In this document: positions 1 to 9,946 of the stretch, in pieces | How positions within the stretch are numbered: the first letter of the stretch is position 1 | Layout: each line of letters opens with the position of its first letter | NCBI GenBank assembly: GCA_002483085.1 | Contig: DLHF01000063.1 | Coordinates: forward strand, 1 to 64,000 | Length of the DNA stretch: 64,000 bases | Direction of reading: 5' to 3' | Origin: Ignavibacteria bacterium UBA7675 | GTDB taxonomy: Bacteria > Bacteroidota > Ignavibacteria > Kapaibacteriales > UB7675 | Position numbers and translations under genes: made by a program | Notes under the pieces: model-generated | Told to the model about the DNA's origin: nothing | What the model saw: the letters and a program-made list of their open reading frames with translations, nothing else | The model's database searches: none

Positions 1-553
1 ATCCACAACTTTTGGAAATATCTCATGGAATTGGCGCTCCAATTATAAAAATGAAATTGGTAAGAAAAAATACATTTTGCTATGTATCTAAATGCACGCA
101 TAACTCCGAGTTTCGGAAGCGTAACGAAATAAAATGGGGTGTTTTGTTTTGCGTGTTCAACCATAGAATAACTTGTGGCTTCTAGCTATTTGCCGCAGTC
201 ATGGTACACTGATAATAGAGAATCTATAGTGTGTGGCCTGATAGTACAAGATTTTAAGCATACTCCATGCAATGTTGTATTATGGAACAAGTGCCAACAA
301 CTGTGGTCTATAATGGGATATAGACATTCCCAAGACTGTCTTTTCCCATTGATCTTAAGGGGTAAACTTCGTAAGTTCTTGGGCACTGTACGCACAGTGA
401 TAAACCTGCACAAATTACTGACAGAGAGTTCTTTACATTATCGTACTAATAGCCTATCCGAAAACCTCAAAAAACAACCACTCCGATTTGTCGCTAATAA
501 GAGGGATAGAAGATTTTCGGATAGGCTATTAGTCTTACTAACCGGAGCGTGTT
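1..553. other. 553-bp leader/intergenic region, no convincing gene
   Basis: No open reading frame here has protein-like composition or family resemblance. The one long frame runs into the downstream gene in another frame and looks like chance. The first 170 bases are AT-rich. The only clear structure is a long inverted repeat close to the next gene, listed separately. The region probably holds the promoter and 5' leader of the T9SS surface protein that starts at 554. Confidence 0.6.
445..533 (+). promoter_or_regulatory. 20-bp perfect inverted repeat upstream of the T9SS surface protein
   Basis: The arms are 445-464 and 514-533 (ACTAATAGCCTATCCGAAAA and its exact complement) with a 49-nt loop. 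The right arm ends 20 nt before the ATG at 554, and the ribosome binding site (GGAGCG) lies just beyond it. In RNA this would be a stable hairpin in the 5' leader; as DNA it could be an operator or part of a small mobile repeat. It lacks the T-run of a terminator. Its function is unknown. Confidence 0.6.
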
Positions 554-3500
554 ATGCTAAAACATTTTTACCGTGTGTTGATACTGCTGTTTGCAGTATT
601 GATGGCGGGTCACGTTGTACAAGCCCAGACGACCCCCATCGCGTCTCGGTATTCAATGACAACGTCGCCTTATACTTATGTGCCGGTATCGGCTGCCAAC
701 TCAACAGAGTTTTATGACCTTAAGACGGGAACTTCTTATCTGGATCAGGGGGGAACAATATATTATCCAGCAGGGGGCTCCATAGATGATGCTATTTTTC
801 TTCTGGGGCCATGGGGATTGAATGGTTCTATAAATATACCGTTCGCCTTTACTATGAATGATGGTGATTTTACGGGTGCCTATGGAGGGGTTAATTCAAA
901 TGGTATTTACCAGACGCTTCGATTGAATTCGGCGAATAGCGGTACTGTTTTTGTTGATGCCTTCAATAGTCCATCTGGCTCTGGGTATTATGATAACAGC
1001 CGTGCTGCCAATCTAATCTTTGGTTTTGCTGGTGATCTAGAAGTCAGCCCTTCTACAGCCGGTTGGTACTTCGCTGTTCAGGGGGCAGCCCCAAATCGCA
1101 AAATGATCTTTGAATGGCGTAATGCTAGAATTAAGAATACTACTACTACGGTCACTTTTCAGATTATACTCAATGAAACAAAGGAAATTGATATAGTATT
1201 TGGCTCTGCTAATGGAACTATTCCTAACTCAGCTTTTTACACCGGTATCAATGAAGGAACTGCTGCCGTTGCTGCTGCTACTCCTGTGAATGCTAAATCA
1301 AATAACGGTCAACCTGGAAACTATCTCGGTTCCCGCTTTATCAATGACTCTTGGCAGTCGTCTTCAAATGTGACTAATCCCTATGGTAGCACGGGTGTTT
1401 GGCCAACGCAAAACATCAGGTATTGTTTGACGCCGAAGCTCACCGTTTCTGCTCCCAATATGACGCTGTTTGATGGTGAGAACAATACGGCAGATAGAAC
1501 AAATGCTGGTACGCCTATTGTCAGAACTTATACCTATACGAATAATTCTACGTCGACAACTCCTGTCAAAATTACGACGCAGTTAACGGGTGCTGGGTCC
1601 GCCCACTATTCTGTATCACCTACTTCAGTTGCGGCGCTTAATCCTGGCTCGTCCCAGACATTTACTGTGACATTTAATGCCACGGCTTTTGGCGATTTGC
1701 CTGCCTCGTTAATTTTGAATGGTTCTACTCCCGACGGCGCTACCTGTCCTGTATTCCTGACGCCTACCACTGTCGTGCTTAATGCACGAACCGTTGGTAT
1801 GTCTGCTGTTGCAACTACCGTTGACTTTGGCGCTGTAGCGATTAACAGTGTGCATACGCAGAACGCGCTGCTGTTCCACAATGATGCAACTACTCCGCTT
1901 GTGTACTATTTTACCGGGCCGACGCCGACGACAGACTACGGCATCACGGGTGCTACTGGTACTCCGAGCACGCTTTCCGGCACAGTTCCGGCAGGTGGTA
2001 ATGTCTATCTGCCCGTAGAATTCAGACCGGCAAGCCAGGGTGTAAAAAATGCTACGGTGAATTTTTACTATACAAATCAGGCTGGTACCGTGCGCTCGCT
2101 CGACCAGACAATCGCTCTTACGGGTGAAGCTACACCTTCGCGGATTAAGATCACCCGTGGCAGTACGGCTCATGTCGCTACCGGTAGTGTATTTGCTCAA
2201 AGTGTGTTCGGTTCTGTCGGCGAAGATCCACTGAACTTTGACTTCACGGTGACGAATAATGGCCAGGGTGCTCCCGTTACTCTGCGCGATTTCGAGTTCT
2301 ACGATTTGGATCGGGATAATCCTGTCAATGGTCGCCTTCGCGTGATGTGGACCGGTGGCTTCGGTTCGGGTAGTCCCATTGCTTCCAATGACTTCCGCGT
2401 TCAACAACTGGTGAATGGCCAGTGGATGACCGTTGGTGCCAATGATGAAGTAAGCGTTGCGGCTCAACAGTCGCGCCAGATGCGCGTGCAGTTCGTTCCC
2501 GACCGCCGTGGTGTGAATTTCGTGCGGATGTTCTTCCACACCGATGCAACGGTGGATGAGAATTTCAATGCTATCCAAGCGCTGAATGTGGGCGATGTGA
2601 TGACTCCGGGTCTGCAAAGTTATGACTTCTACGGTATTACCGCTCGCAATAGCCGTATCGAGTCGATAGAGGCCCTGTTGTTTAATCCGACAAATGTTGG
2701 AGAAACCAGCACAGCGACGATCACGATTCGGAACACGGGGAACTCACGCCTTTTGATCGAGGAGCAAACGCTGCGCCTGATCGCCAGCGACAAAGACTTT
2801 ACGATTGAAAGCGCGTTTGTGGGCTCGGAGAAAGATAACGGTCGCTACGTGATACCAGTAAATCAAAGTGGTGATGTGAGGATTCGTTTCACCCCGCGAG
2901 CCAATGGCACACGCCTGACGACGTTGGTTCTTGTGACCAATGATTCGACAGATGTGAATGGTTCGGTGGGTACGCGCTATGTCCCGATCACGGGAGTTGG
3001 CGTGGCACGTGGCTTGATTGCCGTCGCAGCAGTTGGCAGCACAACGACACCTTTCAGCCGCGATACGGCGATTGTGTCGGTACCATCGAGCTACGACGAG
3101 GCAGACATCGAAATCCAGAACACGGGGAATGCGGAACTTCATATTGTAGAGGTTGGTATTGAAGGCTTGAACTCGTCGGATTATATGCTGGTAAATCCGG
3201 TTGGTCCGATGACCTTAGGCATCGGCGAGATGTCGACGGTTCGAGTTCGTTTTGCTCCGTCGAGTGGAGGAGAGAAGAGCGCAGAATTTGTAGTGCGGAG
3301 CAGTGCGGAGAATGGCGACCAGCATGTTTCTCTACGTGGTTTTGCAGGCGAACGCCTTGTCTCGAAATCGACTTCGACACTGTTTGCCGACAAGCAACTT
3401 GTTGTGGGTGAGAAGCAGGTAGAATCGGTGGTAGTACGGAACACGGGTACAGTGGATTTGTCTATAGATGCAGCAATGCTCAGCGGCAGTAACGCCGGAG

Positions 3501-4294
3501 ATTATATGATCAGCGGCAGCAACACGGCACAGACGATAGTTGCAGGTGGTTTTGTGACGATATCTGTGGAGTTCACCGGCGGAGATCGCGGAGCTCGTAG
3601 CGCGACGCTGATGGTGACGAACAACTCGACAAACGAGCCTGTGGTGGAAGTATCGCTTGGTGGTTTTGTGGGTGTTCGGACGAACACGCATACCCCGGAT
3701 CAGATCAGCATGAGCAGTACGTTGTTGCCGAATGGAGAGTATGAAGAGCAGGAAGTGTGTGTAGAGGTGACGAACACGGGTGACATTCCGATGAGTATCA
3801 CTTCAGTGATTGTGAGCGGTAGCCAGTCGTCACAGTTCGAGGCAGATGACAAGTCTGGAACGGTTATCGGCGCAGGTGAGATGGTGAGGGTGTGTGTGCG
3901 TTATCGTCCGACGCAGTCTTCTGCGGCCTCGGCTACGCTGACGATAGCCACCAATGGTACACCGGGCGACATCATCATTCCGATCAACGGTTTGGCGACG
4001 GGCGTAGGCGATGGCGTGGTTTCTTTGGGAGGTTATGTATTAGAGCCGAGCCGTCCGCATCCAGCAGTAACGAGCACCGAGCTGGTGTACAATCTTCCGG
4101 TAGGCGGGTTGGTGAGCTTGGAGTTGTACGACATGCACGGTCGCAGCGTTCGCAGCATAGTTGCGGGTTCTTATCGTTCATCGGGCGAGCACCGCGAGCA
4201 GGTAGATGTTCAGAATTTGGAGAGCGGTATGTATGTGTACCGTCTGAACGTCAACGGTTATGAACTCCGGTCCACTATGGTAGTTGTCAAATAA
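554..4294 (+). CDS. Very large secreted surface protein with Ig-like (choice-of-anchor D) repeats and T9SS sorting domain
   Basis: A 1246-residue exported protein. Residues 1-25 form a Sec signal peptide (KHFYR, hydrophobic core, cleavage after VQA). Residues about 30-290 form a beta-rich N-terminal domain. From about 290 to 1160 there are repeated Ig-like modules of the ASPM/SPD-2/Hydin or choice-of-anchor D kind, recognisable by recurring phrases such as VRNTG, ITNTG, VRFAPS and ATLMVTNNS. The last 75 residues have the type A T9SS sorting pattern (NLPVGG...LELYDMHGRSVRS...SGMYVYRLNVNG...MVVVK). In this family the C-terminal domain directs export across the outer membrane and surface attachment. 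A GGAGCG Shine-Dalgarno lies before the ATG. The gene stands alone and converges on polA. The ligand or adhesive role is unknown. Confidence 0.9.
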   Translation: MLKHFYRVLILLFAVLMAGHVVQAQTTPIASRYSMTTSPYTYVPVSAANSTEFYDLKTGTSYLDQGGTIYYPAGGSIDDAIFLLGPWGLNGSINIPFAFTMNDGDFTGAYGGVNSNGIYQTLRLNSANSGTVFVDAFNSPSGSGYYDNSRAANLIFGFAGDLEVSPSTAGWYFAVQGAAPNRKMIFEWRNARIKNTTTTVTFQIILNETKEIDIVFGSANGTIPNSAFYTGINEGTAAVAAATPVNAKSNNGQPGNYLGSRFINDSWQSSSNVTNPYGSTGVWPTQNIRYCLTPKLTVSAPNMTLFDGENNTADRTNAGTPIVRTYTYTNNSTSTTPVKITTQLTGAGSAHYSVSPTSVAALNPGSSQTFTVTFNATAFGDLPASLILNGSTPDGATCPVFLTPTTVVLNARTVGMSAVATTVDFGAVAINSVHTQNALLFHNDATTPLVYYFTGPTPTTDYGITGATGTPSTLSGTVPAGGNVYLPVEFRPASQGVKNATVNFYYTNQAGTVRSLDQTIALTGEATPSRIKITRGSTAHVATGSVFAQSVFGSVGEDPLNFDFTVTNNGQGAPVTLRDFEFYDLDRDNPVNGRLRVMWTGGFGSGSPIASNDFRVQQLVNGQWMTVGANDEVSVAAQQSRQMRVQFVPDRRGVNFVRMFFHTDATVDENFNAIQALNVGDVMTPGLQSYDFYGITARNSRIESIEALLFNPTNVGETSTATITIRNTGNSRLLIEEQTLRLIASDKDFTIESAFVGSEKDNGRYVIPVNQSGDVRIRFTPRANGTRLTTLVLVTNDSTDVNGSVGTRYVPITGVGVARGLIAVAAVGSTTTPFSRDTAIVSVPSSYDEADIEIQNTGNAELHIVEVGIEGLNSSDYMLVNPVGPMTLGIGEMSTVRVRFAPSSGGEKSAEFVVRSSAENGDQHVSLRGFAGERLVSKSTSTLFADKQLVVGEKQVESVVVRNTGTVDLSIDAAMLSGSNAGDYMISGSNTAQTIVAGGFVTISVEFTGGDRGARSATLMVTNNSTNEPVVEVSLGGFVGVRTNTHTPDQISMSSTLLPNGEYEEQEVCVEVTNTGDIPMSITSVIVSGSQSSQFEADDKSGTVIGAGEMVRVCVRYRPTQSSAASATLTIATNGTPGDIIIPINGLATGVGDGVVSLGGYVLEPSRPHPAVTSTELVYNLPVGGLVSLELYDMHGRSVRSIVAGSYRSSGEHREQVDVQNLESGMYVYRLNVNGYELRSTMVVVK

Positions 4295-4317
4295 TTGACA
4301 ATTGTGGAGGCAAATAT

Positions 4318-4347
4318 ACCAAAGGCCGCTATATAGCGGCCTTTGGT
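4318..4347. terminator. Bidirectional terminator hairpin between the surface protein and polA
   Basis: A 30-bp perfect palindrome (ACCAAAGGCCGCTAT and its complement) lies between two convergent genes. The GC-rich core and short T/A-rich flanks fit a shared Rho-independent terminator. Confidence 0.8.
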
Positions 4348-4383
4348 CGTTTAAAGAGTGACAATCTTTACTATCAAGTTTGG

Positions 4384-7251
4384 TTAATGCGCTTCGCCCC
4401 AGTTCATTCCAACGCCAGTTTCTACCAGCACAGGAACATTGCCAAGAGGCATGGCGGACTCCATAAGTGATTTCACAAGATTTGGCAGAATATCTTCTTC
4501 GCCCGGCATCATTTCAAACACGAGTTCATCATGCACCTGTAGAATCATCAGCGAGCGCAGCTTTTGCGCTTGCATTTCGCTGTGAATCTTGATCATCGCG
4601 AGCTTAAGCATATCTGCGGCAGTACCCTGAATAGGCATATTAATAGCTGCCCGTTCTGCCGCTGTACGTACTGCGCGGTTGCTGCTCGAAAGGTCGGGAT
4701 AGTAGCGCCGCCGTCCGCGCAGAGTTTCCACATATCCTTTTTTCCTACCCTCTTCGAGTGTAGAGTCGATATATTCCTTAATGCGCGGGTATGTATCGAA
4801 GTAGTTTGTTATAATTTCCTGCGCTTGTCCGCGAGGGATTTTCAGGCGCTGAGCCAGACCAAAAGCACCGAGACCATACATCACCCCAAAGTTGACGGTT
4901 TTAGCCACCCGGCGCATATCGCTATCAACATTATCCACCGGTGTACCAAAAAGAGCAGACGCTGTAGCAGCGTGAATATCGAGGTTGTGCTGGAATGCGT
5001 CTACAAGTGTCTCATCGCCCGATATGTGAGCCATGATGCGCAATTCAATTTGGGAATAGTCCACAGAAAGTATTTTTGCTCCTTCGGCTTGCGGAATAAA
5101 AGCGCGTCGTATCTGCTTTCCGAGCTCGGAGCGGATGGGAATGTTTTGCAGGTTTGGATCGGTTGATGAAAGGCGTCCCGTTCCTGCTACTGTTTGGTTA
5201 AACGTCGTGTGGATACGCCCTGTGCGTGGATTGATGAGCTTAGGCAGGGCTTCTACATATGTAGACTGTAGCTTGGTAAGCTGCCGGTATTCGAGGATGA
5301 GCGAGGCCACCGGATGGTTTTCCGCCAAAATTTCAAGGACCGATACATCAGTGCTGTAACCTGTTTTGGTTTTTTTAACGGGCGGGATTTTCATACGCTC
5401 AAACAGCACGTCACCGAGTTGTTTTGGCGAGTCAAGATTGAACTCCGTACCCGTTTCCTTATAGATTTCCTCGCGTAGTACTGCCGATTGGCGCAGTATA
5501 TAGGTAGAAATATCGCCTAATGACTGTGTGTCAATGGCTACCCCATTGTATTCTATCTGTGTAAGTGCATCGACAAGAGAGAATTCGACATCTGCTGCAA
5601 AATCGAGCAAGTGCTGTTCTTCGAGCTGTTTGCGGAGTACATGATAGAGCCGGAGCGTTACATCCGCGTCCTCTGCTGCATATTCCGTAATAAGATTGAG
5701 GTCGATCTCGTACATCGAGCGTTGGTCTTTTTTCTTCTCTCCGATCAGGGACGTAATCGGAATGGGCGCATACTCCAGCAAGCGGCGTGCTAGGTCGTCC
5801 ATACTATGCGAATCAGATGGATTGAGTACATAGCTGGCCAGCATTGTATCAAAAGCGACAGGGTGGACTTCTACACCATAGCGTTTCAGGATGAGGGCGT
5901 CAAATTTTGCATTTTGCCCAATCTTTCCAATGGCCTTATTTTCTAATAATACCTTTAGCTCATTGAGAATAGCTATGGCACCTTCGCGATTGTGGTAGTG
6001 TACTGGCTGCTCCGATGGCTCCTGATCGAACAAGCTGCTTTGCTCTCGGTCTGTTTGCCCGTTCTTTTCTTTCGCAGCCGGTGTGTTGACGTCTTCAAAG
6101 TCCTTTTCCACACAGTACAAAGGCACATAGTAGGCTTTTCCTTCTTTTGCGGCAAGCGAAATGCCCACAATATCGGCCATCATACAATTAAGGCCGCTTG
6201 TTTCAGTATCAAATGCAAGTGTGGTAGCCGTTGCGAGTTCGCTTATCATTGCGTCGAGTTTTGCCCGTGTATTCACAAGAATGTAGCTATGCTCTCTATC
6301 AGCCGCAGTTTTGAACTCGGCACTGGTTGGTTCGGAGGCTGTGGAGCCGTTGCCTGCTTCGGCAGAAGCGGTGGCGGAGGAAGGCAAGCCAAAGCGTTCG
6401 CGCATACGTCGAAACCCAAGTTTATCGAACAACTGTCCGAGGGCATCGGCATCTGGTTGAGATGTAGCACATTCTTCTATATGAAAGTCGATAGGCACAT
6501 GAGTATCGATGGTGACAAGTTCTTTAGAGAGAAAGGCCATATCGCGATTGTCGGCCAGCTTCTGGCGCACAGACTTGCTACTGAGTTCTTCGAGGTGTTC
6601 GTAGAGATTTTCAATAGAACCATATTGCTGGATAAGCGGCACGGCGGTTTTCTCTCCAATACCCTTCACACCTGGCACATTATCGGATGTATCGCCAATA
6701 AGCCCGAGGATATCGACCACTTTTTCGGGTGGTACACCAAATTTTTCACATACTTTTGCTTCGTCGACGACCTCATAGGTTGATTCATACATATTTGGTC
6801 GATAGATTTTTACTCGTTCGGTGACAAGCTGGCAGTAGTCTTTATCGGGGGTTACGCAATATACTTCCATCCCCTGTTCGCCAGCGACCCGCGCTATAGT
6901 GCCAATAATGTCGTCGGCTTCGTAGCCAGGCATTTCAATCTGGTGAATGTTCAGGTAGGTAATGAGCTCTTTGATACGCAACATTTGGGGTACTAATGGC
7001 TCTGGAAATTCCTGTCGGTTGGCTTTATAGGCATCGTACTGGGTATGGCGGAAGGTAGGCGCCGCCGTATCGAAGGCGATGCAGACAAAGTCCGGTTTTT
7101 CCTTGGCGAGTACGGAATAGACCATATTAGCAAACCCGAACACCGCGCCAGTCGGTTCGCCGGTAAGCGGCGACTTCATATCCGATTTTGCCATAGCGTA
7201 ATAAGCGCGAAACACGAGCGACATTGCATCGATCAAAAAGAGCTTGGACAT
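4384..7251 (-). CDS. polA: DNA polymerase I
   Basis: A 955-residue family A polymerase for repair and Okazaki fragment maturation. I start it at MSKLFLIDAMSLVFRAYYA, because the 18 codons upstream are not family-like and an AGGAG lies 10 nt before this ATG. Residues 1-300 are the 5' nuclease (IDAMSLVFRAY, GYEADDIIGT, VTPDKDYCQLV, GDTSDNVPGVKGIGEKTA). Around 345 the 3'-5' exonuclease keeps its DxE motif (LAFDTETSG), so proofreading looks intact. The polymerase domain shows motif A (VDYSQIELR), motif B (RRVAKTVNFGVMYGLG) and motif C (LQVHDELVFE, about 905). A Ser/Thr/Ala-rich linker sits between nuclease and exonuclease. Length and domain order match the full-length family. Confidence 0.97.
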   Translation of the reverse strand: MSKLFLIDAMSLVFRAYYAMAKSDMKSPLTGEPTGAVFGFANMVYSVLAKEKPDFVCIAFDTAAPTFRHTQYDAYKANRQEFPEPLVPQMLRIKELITYLNIHQIEMPGYEADDIIGTIARVAGEQGMEVYCVTPDKDYCQLVTERVKIYRPNMYESTYEVVDEAKVCEKFGVPPEKVVDILGLIGDTSDNVPGVKGIGEKTAVPLIQQYGSIENLYEHLEELSSKSVRQKLADNRDMAFLSKELVTIDTHVPIDFHIEECATSQPDADALGQLFDKLGFRRMRERFGLPSSATASAEAGNGSTASEPTSAEFKTAADREHSYILVNTRAKLDAMISELATATTLAFDTETSGLNCMMADIVGISLAAKEGKAYYVPLYCVEKDFEDVNTPAAKEKNGQTDREQSSLFDQEPSEQPVHYHNREGAIAILNELKVLLENKAIGKIGQNAKFDALILKRYGVEVHPVAFDTMLASYVLNPSDSHSMDDLARRLLEYAPIPITSLIGEKKKDQRSMYEIDLNLITEYAAEDADVTLRLYHVLRKQLEEQHLLDFAADVEFSLVDALTQIEYNGVAIDTQSLGDISTYILRQSAVLREEIYKETGTEFNLDSPKQLGDVLFERMKIPPVKKTKTGYSTDVSVLEILAENHPVASLILEYRQLTKLQSTYVEALPKLINPRTGRIHTTFNQTVAGTGRLSSTDPNLQNIPIRSELGKQIRRAFIPQAEGAKILSVDYSQIELRIMAHISGDETLVDAFQHNLDIHAATASALFGTPVDNVDSDMRRVAKTVNFGVMYGLGAFGLAQRLKIPRGQAQEIITNYFDTYPRIKEYIDSTLEEGRKKGYVETLRGRRRYYPDLSSSNRAVRTAAERAAINMPIQGTAADMLKLAMIKIHSEMQAQKLRSLMILQVHDELVFEMMPGEEDILPNLVKSLMESAMPLGNVPVLVETGVGMNWGEAH

Positions 7252-7917
7252 ATGGTCTCTTCTCCTGGAACATAGATATATCGGAATTATCACCTGATGG
7301 GGCATGCAAAATAGAAAAACTCCGGCACATACCGATAGTCGGGGTATGTTTCAATTTCGTAAGCGAAACTCTATTCCCGGATAAAGATTATAGCAAAAAA
7401 TATTATAAAGTTCTGTATTCTGTCTGCCGATTGATACTACATACCTCATAGCAATGGATAGTAACAATTTTGGGGTTGATGGAGTAGGGTAGAAATACGT
7501 ATATTTCGCCGTCTACTCCTTGAAGTACATTTTTCTGTCCCGTCATAATGAGGCATGGCGGAATAGTCAGTTGGAACACAAATGCAATACGGCAGGGTCG
7601 CAACCAGACCGGAAGGACATCTTTTAAGCTATAATAGAACAGGTGGTGTTTTCGTCCCACCTGTTGTTGCGTTCACAGACCTACAGTGGGGATATACTAC
7701 GTATGTAGTACCTATGCCCAAGGACAGTACGCAGGAACTGGGCACGAGTGTATTTGTAAACAGAAGGGGCAGGCCGGTGTCCTCAGGGTGCCGCATCCGC
7801 AGAGCACAGAGCCGGATCCTTTAAGGAGAACGCAGAGCCAGAATATGGCTACAGTCCGCAGTGTATAGAAGGAACAACTCTGCAACTTATAAATTTCGCC
7901 ATCCTTACTGCAAGGCA
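7252..7917. other. 665-bp non-coding region with several stem-loops
   Basis: This gap lies between divergent polA and the TPR histidine kinase gene. No protein-like frame is present. It contains a hairpin at about 7639-7665 (ACAGGTGG ... CCACCTGT), a dyad TACTACGTATGTAGTA near 7695, and GC-rich pairs around 7720-7810. This fits a long structured leader or an unrecognised small RNA. I could not match it to tmRNA, RNase P, SRP or a riboswitch. Confidence 0.4.
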
Positions 7918-9891
7918 ATGATCCCAGAAGCTTCTTCGGATAAACAACAGGATACAATCTCCATCGTGGAAACTATCGCCGATATCGACGAACTTCTGGC
8001 TGAAGCGGAGCGTATTATGCGTTCCGACCCCGTGCGGCTTCGCGAACTGGCCGTGGAAATCCATGAGGCTTCGCTCGAACTTGCTTACATTCGTGGGCTT
8101 GCTTTTGCCGAGTTTTACCGTGGTATGGCTGCACGGCGTACTTCCGACTACGAGATGGCTTTAATCGCTTACCAGAACGCATTGGAGGCATTTCAAAAGA
8201 TCAATGAGGAAATCGGTATTCGAAGGAGCTTGCGGCAGATTGGCCTTGTGCATCAAACGGTGGACCGGCATGACCAAGCGCTTGAGTATTTCTGGCGCGA
8301 ACTTGAACTCTGGGAGCGCCTTGAGGACAGTACGGGCATAGCCGGAACTTTAATTAATATTGCTATCACATACTATTCTATCACCCAGTTCGATCTCGCC
8401 CTTGAACACTGCTTTAAAGCTCTTGATCTGGTTGTGGAGCAAGATGCCAATGTTATGCACGCCGGAATCTACGTAAATGTAGCTAATGTCTATATGGCGA
8501 TCAGTGAATATGCTTCTGCTATGGAACATCAATTGCGGGCATTGGAGATATACAAAAAAATTGATGATAAAATTGGAGAGTCTCGCACGCTTCTGAATAT
8601 CGGATGGAATTATTTTCAAATTAGCCAGTACGAACGCGCCCTTGAATATGGACAACAAGCACTCCAGCAATTTGAAGTGCTTGCAGACAGGGAACAGAAA
8701 GCGATAGCACTTCTGCAAATCGGGCAAATCTATGCCCGGCTCACTATGAATCGGGAGGCGTTAGAGTTCCTAGAGCTTAGTTTGCAGCTTGCCCGTGAGG
8801 TTGACAATCACCGTGTTTCTACTGATGCTCTCCGTGCTATAGGGGATATGTATGAGAAGTTGGGCAATATGATGCTGGCCGAAGGGCATTATACAAAGGC
8901 ATTAGAAATTGCTGTGCAAATCGGGAACCGCCAGTGGGAATACGAGTTGTCCGAGCTCTTGGCGAAGTTGTATGAGCAATTAGACCAACCGCAAAAATCA
9001 TTGCAACACTATAAGCAGTATATCGCTATTAAGGACATTGTACAGGACGAACGCCGTCGGCAGTCGATAAGCGAGATGCAGATGCGTTTTAATGTGGAGA
9101 AATCGGAGCGCGAGAAAGAAATTTACCGGCTGAAGAATATCGAGCTCGCCGATGCGCTTGGCAAGGTGGAACTGCTCAATGAGCACTTGGCTGATATCAA
9201 TAGCGAAAAAAATGAACTACTAGGAATTGTCGCCCACGACCTTAAAAACCCTATCTCCGGCTTGTCGATGTCGTTGTCGCTGCTGTCGAACTATCTGCCC
9301 CGCATGTCGCAAGAAGAAATTGTGCGCCAGGTAGGAACCATGAACAAGACTGTGCAGCGTATGGAGACAATTGTATCAAAATTATTAGACCTCAATATTC
9401 TCGATTCCGGGAAAATTGTTTTTTACCCGGCGGCATTTGATCTCAACGAGGCTGTGTGCTCGATCATGGATGATTACGGCGACCGTATGCGCGAAAAAAA
9501 TATTGCTGCGCGGTTTGATCTCGCCGACTGTGTTGTGCCTGCCTTTGCAGACAGAAGTGCGGTGTTAGAAGTTTTGGATAATCTTATTTCTAATGCTGTA
9601 AAGTATTCCCCCCGCGATACGGTCATTACTGTTCGTTCTCATGTCTACGGTGGCAAGGCGCGGTTCGAGGTCGAAGACAAAGGGCCGGGCATTGATCCTG
9701 CCGATCACGATAAGCTTTTTAAAAAATTTGTACGACTTGGCGCACAACCTACGGGCGGGGAAAGTTCGACTGGGCTTGGCCTCTCGATTGTTAGAAAGCT
9801 TGTTACTGCCATGAATGGACGGGTGTGGTGCAAAAGCTCAGTGGGTAAGGGCGCTACATTTATCGTAGAATTGCCAGTAACAGTGCCGTAA
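7918..9891 (+). CDS. Soluble TPR-containing sensor histidine kinase
   Basis: About 657 residues from the ATG at 7918; an upstream GTG at 7861 would add 19 non-conserved residues. Residues about 30-370 are tetratricopeptide repeats (for example NIAITYYSITQFDLALEHCFKAL, NIGWNYFQISQYERALEYG). A coiled-coil linker (about 385-430) leads to a HisKA dimerisation helix with the phospho-acceptor in GIVAHDLKNPISG (His about 440). The HATPase domain shows the N box (LDNLISNAVKYSP), G1 (DKGPGID) and G2 (STGLGLSIVRKLV). No transmembrane segment or signal peptide is visible, so it should be cytoplasmic and sense through protein interactions of the TPRs. No response regulator is adjacent, so the partner must lie elsewhere. 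This architecture is common in Bacteroidota. Confidence 0.92.
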   Translation: MIPEASSDKQQDTISIVETIADIDELLAEAERIMRSDPVRLRELAVEIHEASLELAYIRGLAFAEFYRGMAARRTSDYEMALIAYQNALEAFQKINEEIGIRRSLRQIGLVHQTVDRHDQALEYFWRELELWERLEDSTGIAGTLINIAITYYSITQFDLALEHCFKALDLVVEQDANVMHAGIYVNVANVYMAISEYASAMEHQLRALEIYKKIDDKIGESRTLLNIGWNYFQISQYERALEYGQQALQQFEVLADREQKAIALLQIGQIYARLTMNREALEFLELSLQLAREVDNHRVSTDALRAIGDMYEKLGNMMLAEGHYTKALEIAVQIGNRQWEYELSELLAKLYEQLDQPQKSLQHYKQYIAIKDIVQDERRRQSISEMQMRFNVEKSEREKEIYRLKNIELADALGKVELLNEHLADINSEKNELLGIVAHDLKNPISGLSMSLSLLSNYLPRMSQEEIVRQVGTMNKTVQRMETIVSKLLDLNILDSGKIVFYPAAFDLNEAVCSIMDDYGDRMREKNIAARFDLADCVVPAFADRSAVLEVLDNLISNAVKYSPRDTVITVRSHVYGGKARFEVEDKGPGIDPADHDKLFKKFVRLGAQPTGGESSTGLGLSIVRKLVTAMNGRVWCKSSVGKGATFIVELPVTVP

Positions 9892-9895
9892 AAGA

Positions 9896-9924
9896 GAAAA
9901 GGCAGCCTTAAGAGCCGCCTTTTC
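9896..9924. terminator. Probable terminator hairpin
   Basis: An imperfect stem (AAAAGGC ... GCCTTTT) lies between the stop of the histidine kinase and the convergent small secreted gene. A/T runs on both sides would suit either strand. Confidence 0.55.
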
Positions 9925-9946
9925 ATTACGTCGATCAAGTAGTTAA

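Noticed and set aside
175..717. 180-residue forward frame at the left edge
   Set aside because: It overlaps the start and signal peptide of the giant T9SS gene in another frame, has no ribosome binding site, and its text is not protein-like.
1709..2617. 302-residue antisense frame inside the T9SS protein gene
   Set aside because: It is a shadow of the Thr/Val/Gly-rich coding strand, with His/Ile/Ser bias and no family resemblance.
7570..7630. GACCGGAAGG reminiscent of the SRP RNA tip
   Set aside because: The flanking bases do not form the required helix and the conserved GCAGC part is missing.
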